In this document: in pieces, positions 33,458 through 35,736 of the stretch
Numbering within the stretch: position 1 is the stretch's first letter
Layout: every line of letters begins with the position of its first letter
From: Methanomassiliicoccus sp.
GTDB taxonomy: Archaea > Thermoplasmatota > Thermoplasmata > Methanomassiliicoccales > Methanomassiliicoccaceae
DNA: 35,736 bases
Direction: 5' to 3'
NCBI GenBank assembly: GCA_012719175.1
Contig: JAAYAX010000001.1
Span: 1 to 35,736 of the forward strand
Program-made: the position numbers and the translations under genes
Notes under the pieces: model-generated
Seen by the model: only the letters and a program-made list of their open reading frames with translations
Database searches by the model: none
Told to the model about the DNA's origin: nothing

Positions 33458-33480
33458 GGTCCCAGGCATGGCACGAAGAC

Positions 33481-35541
33481 ATGGCCGGTCACTTCTGTCC
33501 CCGATGCAATACCTTGGTGCCGCCGATCTTGTCCCACTGCCCCCGGTGCGGGCGGGAGCACGAGAGAGAGGTGGAGCCAGCGATAGAAGAGGAGCTGATC
33601 GAAGAAGATCTGGCACCGGGCAAGGTCAGGATAGAGCGGCCTCCCTACTTCCCGTATCGGCCTAGGCCCTCCCAGGTGGAGATAGTGAGGGCGGTGGAGG
33701 GGGCCATGGACGGAGGCAAGCACCTGGTCATGGAGTCCGGCACCGGCACCGGCAAGACAGTGTGCTCGCTGGTGGGCGCATTACAACACGCCAAGGCCAA
33801 CAAGAAGAAGGTCCTGTACCTCACCCGCACCATCTCGCAGAGCGACCAGGTTATGAAGGAGCTGAGGTCCATCTCTCGACGGCAGAAGGTGACGGGGATA
33901 CCGATGCTGGGACGTCGGAAGTCCTGCCTCCTCATACGAAGCCTGGATGAGTTCGAGGACATACCCCCTCACGCCCTGGCCAAGATATGCGAGGAGCGCA
34001 AGTCCCGGACCCTGGCCAAGCAGAGGGGTGGATGCCCGCACTACGCCGACTTCCTGGCCATCGGGGAAACGAGCTTCCTGCAGTACTGCTCCAACCATCT
34101 GCCCACGGCTGCGGAGTTCGACACCTTTTGTGAGAAGCAGGGAGCCTGCCCCTATGAGGCCAGGAAGGCGGTGATGCCGCTGGTCGACGTGGTAGCCGTC
34201 CCCTACGTGCAGCTCCTGTCCCGGGAGATCCGTTCGCAGTTGCTTGATCGCCTGCAGCTCACCATGGACGATTTCGTTCTCATCGTGGACGAGGCCCACA
34301 ACCTCATCGATGCCGCTCGGGACCAGGAGAGCTTCGACCTCTCAGTACGCGACATCGAGGCCGCGGAGGCGGAGTCCAAGGAGCTGGGGAACCCCCGTTT
34401 GGTGAGAGGGGTCGAGCACACCTATCTGTGCATAACCCTTAGGCGCATCATCGAGGAGGCGATCAAGGAGCAGATCCCCCGGGGGAGCTTTGATGCCAAG
34501 CTCGGGCGGAGGTTCCTGGAGGGCCGTTTGCGAGGGGAACTGGAACTGAGCGATGAGGAGATGCGTTCCATGTGCGCCAACCTGGTGAACATCGGGCAGG
34601 AGCATGTGGACACGAGGCTCGAGGCCGGCAAGGAACCGGTGTCCGCCACCCTCCGCCTGGGATCCCTCCTCACCGACTGGCTGCAGGCGGAGGACTCACG
34701 CTTCGTCAAGATCGTATCATCGGACGACCTGGGCTGCCTCAGAGCGCACTGCCTCGATCCGCAGGAGACGACCATGTTCCTGAAGGAGGTCAAGGGGGCG
34801 GTGCACATGTCCGGCACCATGCAACCGCTTCGGCAGTACGCCGACATCCTCGACCTTCCGTCCGACCGCGAGCTCCGCATATTCCCCTCACCATTTCCGC
34901 CGGAGAACCGCCTTGTGCTGTACGCCGAGGACGTGTGCGCGGGTCAACGGGAGATGCGCGAGGACCCCACCATGCGCACTCGCATTGAGGACCACATAAT
35001 CGACATCTGCCAGGCCACGGACCGCAACACCATGGTGTTCTTCCGTTCATATGAGATGCTGCGTTCCATGCGTGGCCGCATCGAGGAGAACGTGGACCGA
35101 CCGCTGTACTGGGAGGAGGCCGGCTCCTCTCGCCGCCTGGCATCCAGCATCCAGGCGTTCAAGAAGGGGCGGGGGGGCGTGTTCTTCACCGTCATGGGGG
35201 GTAAGGTGGCCGAGGGCCTGGACTTCCCCGGCCAGGAGCTGGACATCGCCGTAGTGGTAGGTCTGCCCTACCCTCCCCCCTCCCTGCCGCTGGAGGAGCT
35301 GAGAAGGAGGTACGACCGCATGTACGGCCCCGGAAGGGGGTGGGAGTACTCCTCCGCCGTTCCCGCGGTGCGGAAGGTTCAGCAGGCAGTGGGACGGCTC
35401 ATACGCACCGAGACCGACAAGGGGGTGGCCATCATCCTGGACAACCGCATCTCTAGGTACAGGGAGCAGATCGGCGCCCGGCCCTCCGATGACCTGGTCA
35501 AGGACATTGTAGGCTTCCTGGGATGGAGCAAGAGGTTCTGA
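33481..35541 (+). CDS. XPD/DinG-family ATP-dependent DNA helicase with N-terminal zinc ribbon
   Basis: The 686-residue protein is a superfamily 2, 5'-3' helicase of the XPD/Rad3/DinG group, used in DNA repair. Walker A is SGTGTGKT at 86-93, the DEAH box is at 270-273, and the C-terminal helicase motif VI reads QQAVGRLIRTETDKG. Between motifs Ia and II lie cysteines C149, C170, C185, C203, C217 and C223; a subset of four should bind the 4Fe-4S cluster of the family, with C149 and C223 (GACPYE) the clearest. Unusually, residues 1-25 form a CxxC-x10-CxxC zinc ribbon (C6, C9, C20, C23) ahead of the helicase. The TATA spacing supports ATG 33481. Confidence 0.94.
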   Translation: MAGHFCPRCNTLVPPILSHCPRCGREHEREVEPAIEEELIEEDLAPGKVRIERPPYFPYRPRPSQVEIVRAVEGAMDGGKHLVMESGTGTGKTVCSLVGALQHAKANKKKVLYLTRTISQSDQVMKELRSISRRQKVTGIPMLGRRKSCLLIRSLDEFEDIPPHALAKICEERKSRTLAKQRGGCPHYADFLAIGETSFLQYCSNHLPTAAEFDTFCEKQGACPYEARKAVMPLVDVVAVPYVQLLSREIRSQLLDRLQLTMDDFVLIVDEAHNLIDAARDQESFDLSVRDIEAAEAESKELGNPRLVRGVEHTYLCITLRRIIEEAIKEQIPRGSFDAKLGRRFLEGRLRGELELSDEEMRSMCANLVNIGQEHVDTRLEAGKEPVSATLRLGSLLTDWLQAEDSRFVKIVSSDDLGCLRAHCLDPQETTMFLKEVKGAVHMSGTMQPLRQYADILDLPSDRELRIFPSPFPPENRLVLYAEDVCAGQREMREDPTMRTRIEDHIIDICQATDRNTMVFFRSYEMLRSMRGRIEENVDRPLYWEEAGSSRRLASSIQAFKKGRGGVFFTVMGGKVAEGLDFPGQELDIAVVVGLPYPPPSLPLEELRRRYDRMYGPGRGWEYSSAVPAVRKVQQAVGRLIRTETDKGVAIILDNRISRYREQIGARPSDDLVKDIVGFLGWSKRF

Positions 35542-35582
35542 GCGCGTTATCTGTTCTAACATCAGGCGAAGGAACGGAAACG

Positions 35583-35590
35583 AATAAATA
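35583..35590 (+). promoter_or_regulatory. TATA box of the 5S rRNA gene
   Basis: AATAAATA, preceded by the purine run GAAACG, is centred about 26 bases before the inferred 5S start. It shows that this 5S gene is transcribed independently. Confidence 0.65.
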
Positions 35591-35611
35591 CACGTTCACC
35601 ATCAGTGGTTT

Positions 35612-35736
35612 TGGTGTGACGGCCACAGCGGCGGGGATACACCCGGTCCCATCTGAACCCGGTAGTTAAGCCCGCCAACGTTCCATGCTGTACTGCGGTG
35701 CGCGAGCCCGCGGGAACCATGGGGCGCTGTCAGCCA
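35612..35736 (+). rRNA. rrf: 5S ribosomal RNA
   Basis: The 125-base sequence has the conserved 5S core: GGCCACAGCGG and CACCCGGTCCCATCTGAACCCGG (in two pieces around 35621-35665), then GTTAAGCCCGCCAACG. The 3' end GTCAGCCA at 35729-35736 pairs with the 5' TGG...TGAC, closing helix I with one bulge. The gene runs to the window edge and may extend a base or two beyond. It stands alone, about 35 kb from the only 23S gene seen here, and has its own TATA box. Confidence 0.93.

Overview
The window is archaeal. It carries a DNA polymerase D large subunit, RNA polymerase subunit D with an iron-sulfur domain, archaeal-type alanyl-tRNA synthetase, the S13-S4-S11-RpoD gene order, UPF0216 and DUF763 proteins, an XPD helicase and a SelB-like factor. 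First genes of transcription units mostly show a TATA element about 26-30 bases before the start codon. The GC-rich coding sequence and the rRNA layout (the 3' end of 23S at the left edge with no 5S after it, and a lone 5S with its own TATA box at the right edge) point to Thermoplasmatota, perhaps a relative of Methanomassiliicoccus. No methanogenesis gene is present, so the assignment is inference.

Layout. 1-380: 23S rRNA 3' end. 0.6-1.6 kb: a probable pentameric ligand-gated ion channel homologue. 1.7-6.3 kb, minus strand: a small membrane protein, DUF763, an anaerobic sulfatase-maturating radical SAM enzyme and a Cys-type sulfatase. 6.5-7.9 kb: divergent UPF0216 and an alpha/beta hydrolase. 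8.0-10.9 kb: NifB with a C-terminal NifX-like domain, coupled to an acetolactate synthase-like TPP enzyme. 10.9-16.3 kb: alaS, then rps13-rps4-rps11-rpoD. 16.5 kb: rubredoxin. 16.8-21.2 kb, minus strand: PolD large subunit and a NOG1-like GTPase. 21.3-22.5 kb: a ModE-like HTH-Nudix fusion and an Lrp/AsnC regulator. 22.5-24.5 kb, minus strand: MEDS-domain protein, superoxide dismutase and peroxiredoxin. 24.8-27.3 kb: a 14-helix MFS exporter and a SelB-like factor with ruined GTPase motifs. 27.4-33.3 kb, minus strand: a lipocalin-like AttH/CrtC-type protein, a rifampin-phosphotransferase-like enzyme and a seven-FN3 surface protein. 33.5-35.5 kb: XPD/DinG-family helicase with a zinc ribbon. 35.6 kb: 5S rRNA.

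How the genes work together. Much of the window is core information processing. The accessory parts form small functional pairs: sulfatase with its own maturase; NifB with a TPP enzyme; peroxiredoxin, superoxide dismutase and a MEDS sensor-like protein against oxidative stress; and a dikinase-type phosphotransferase translationally coupled to a lipocalin-like protein. No CRISPR array, insertion sequence, integrase, prophage or tRNA gene was recognised. The most unusual items are the archaeal pLGIC homologue, the GTPase-dead SelB-like factor, the NifB-TPP enzyme pair, the Rph-like/AttH-like pair, and a single TATA element that appears to drive two divergent leaderless genes.
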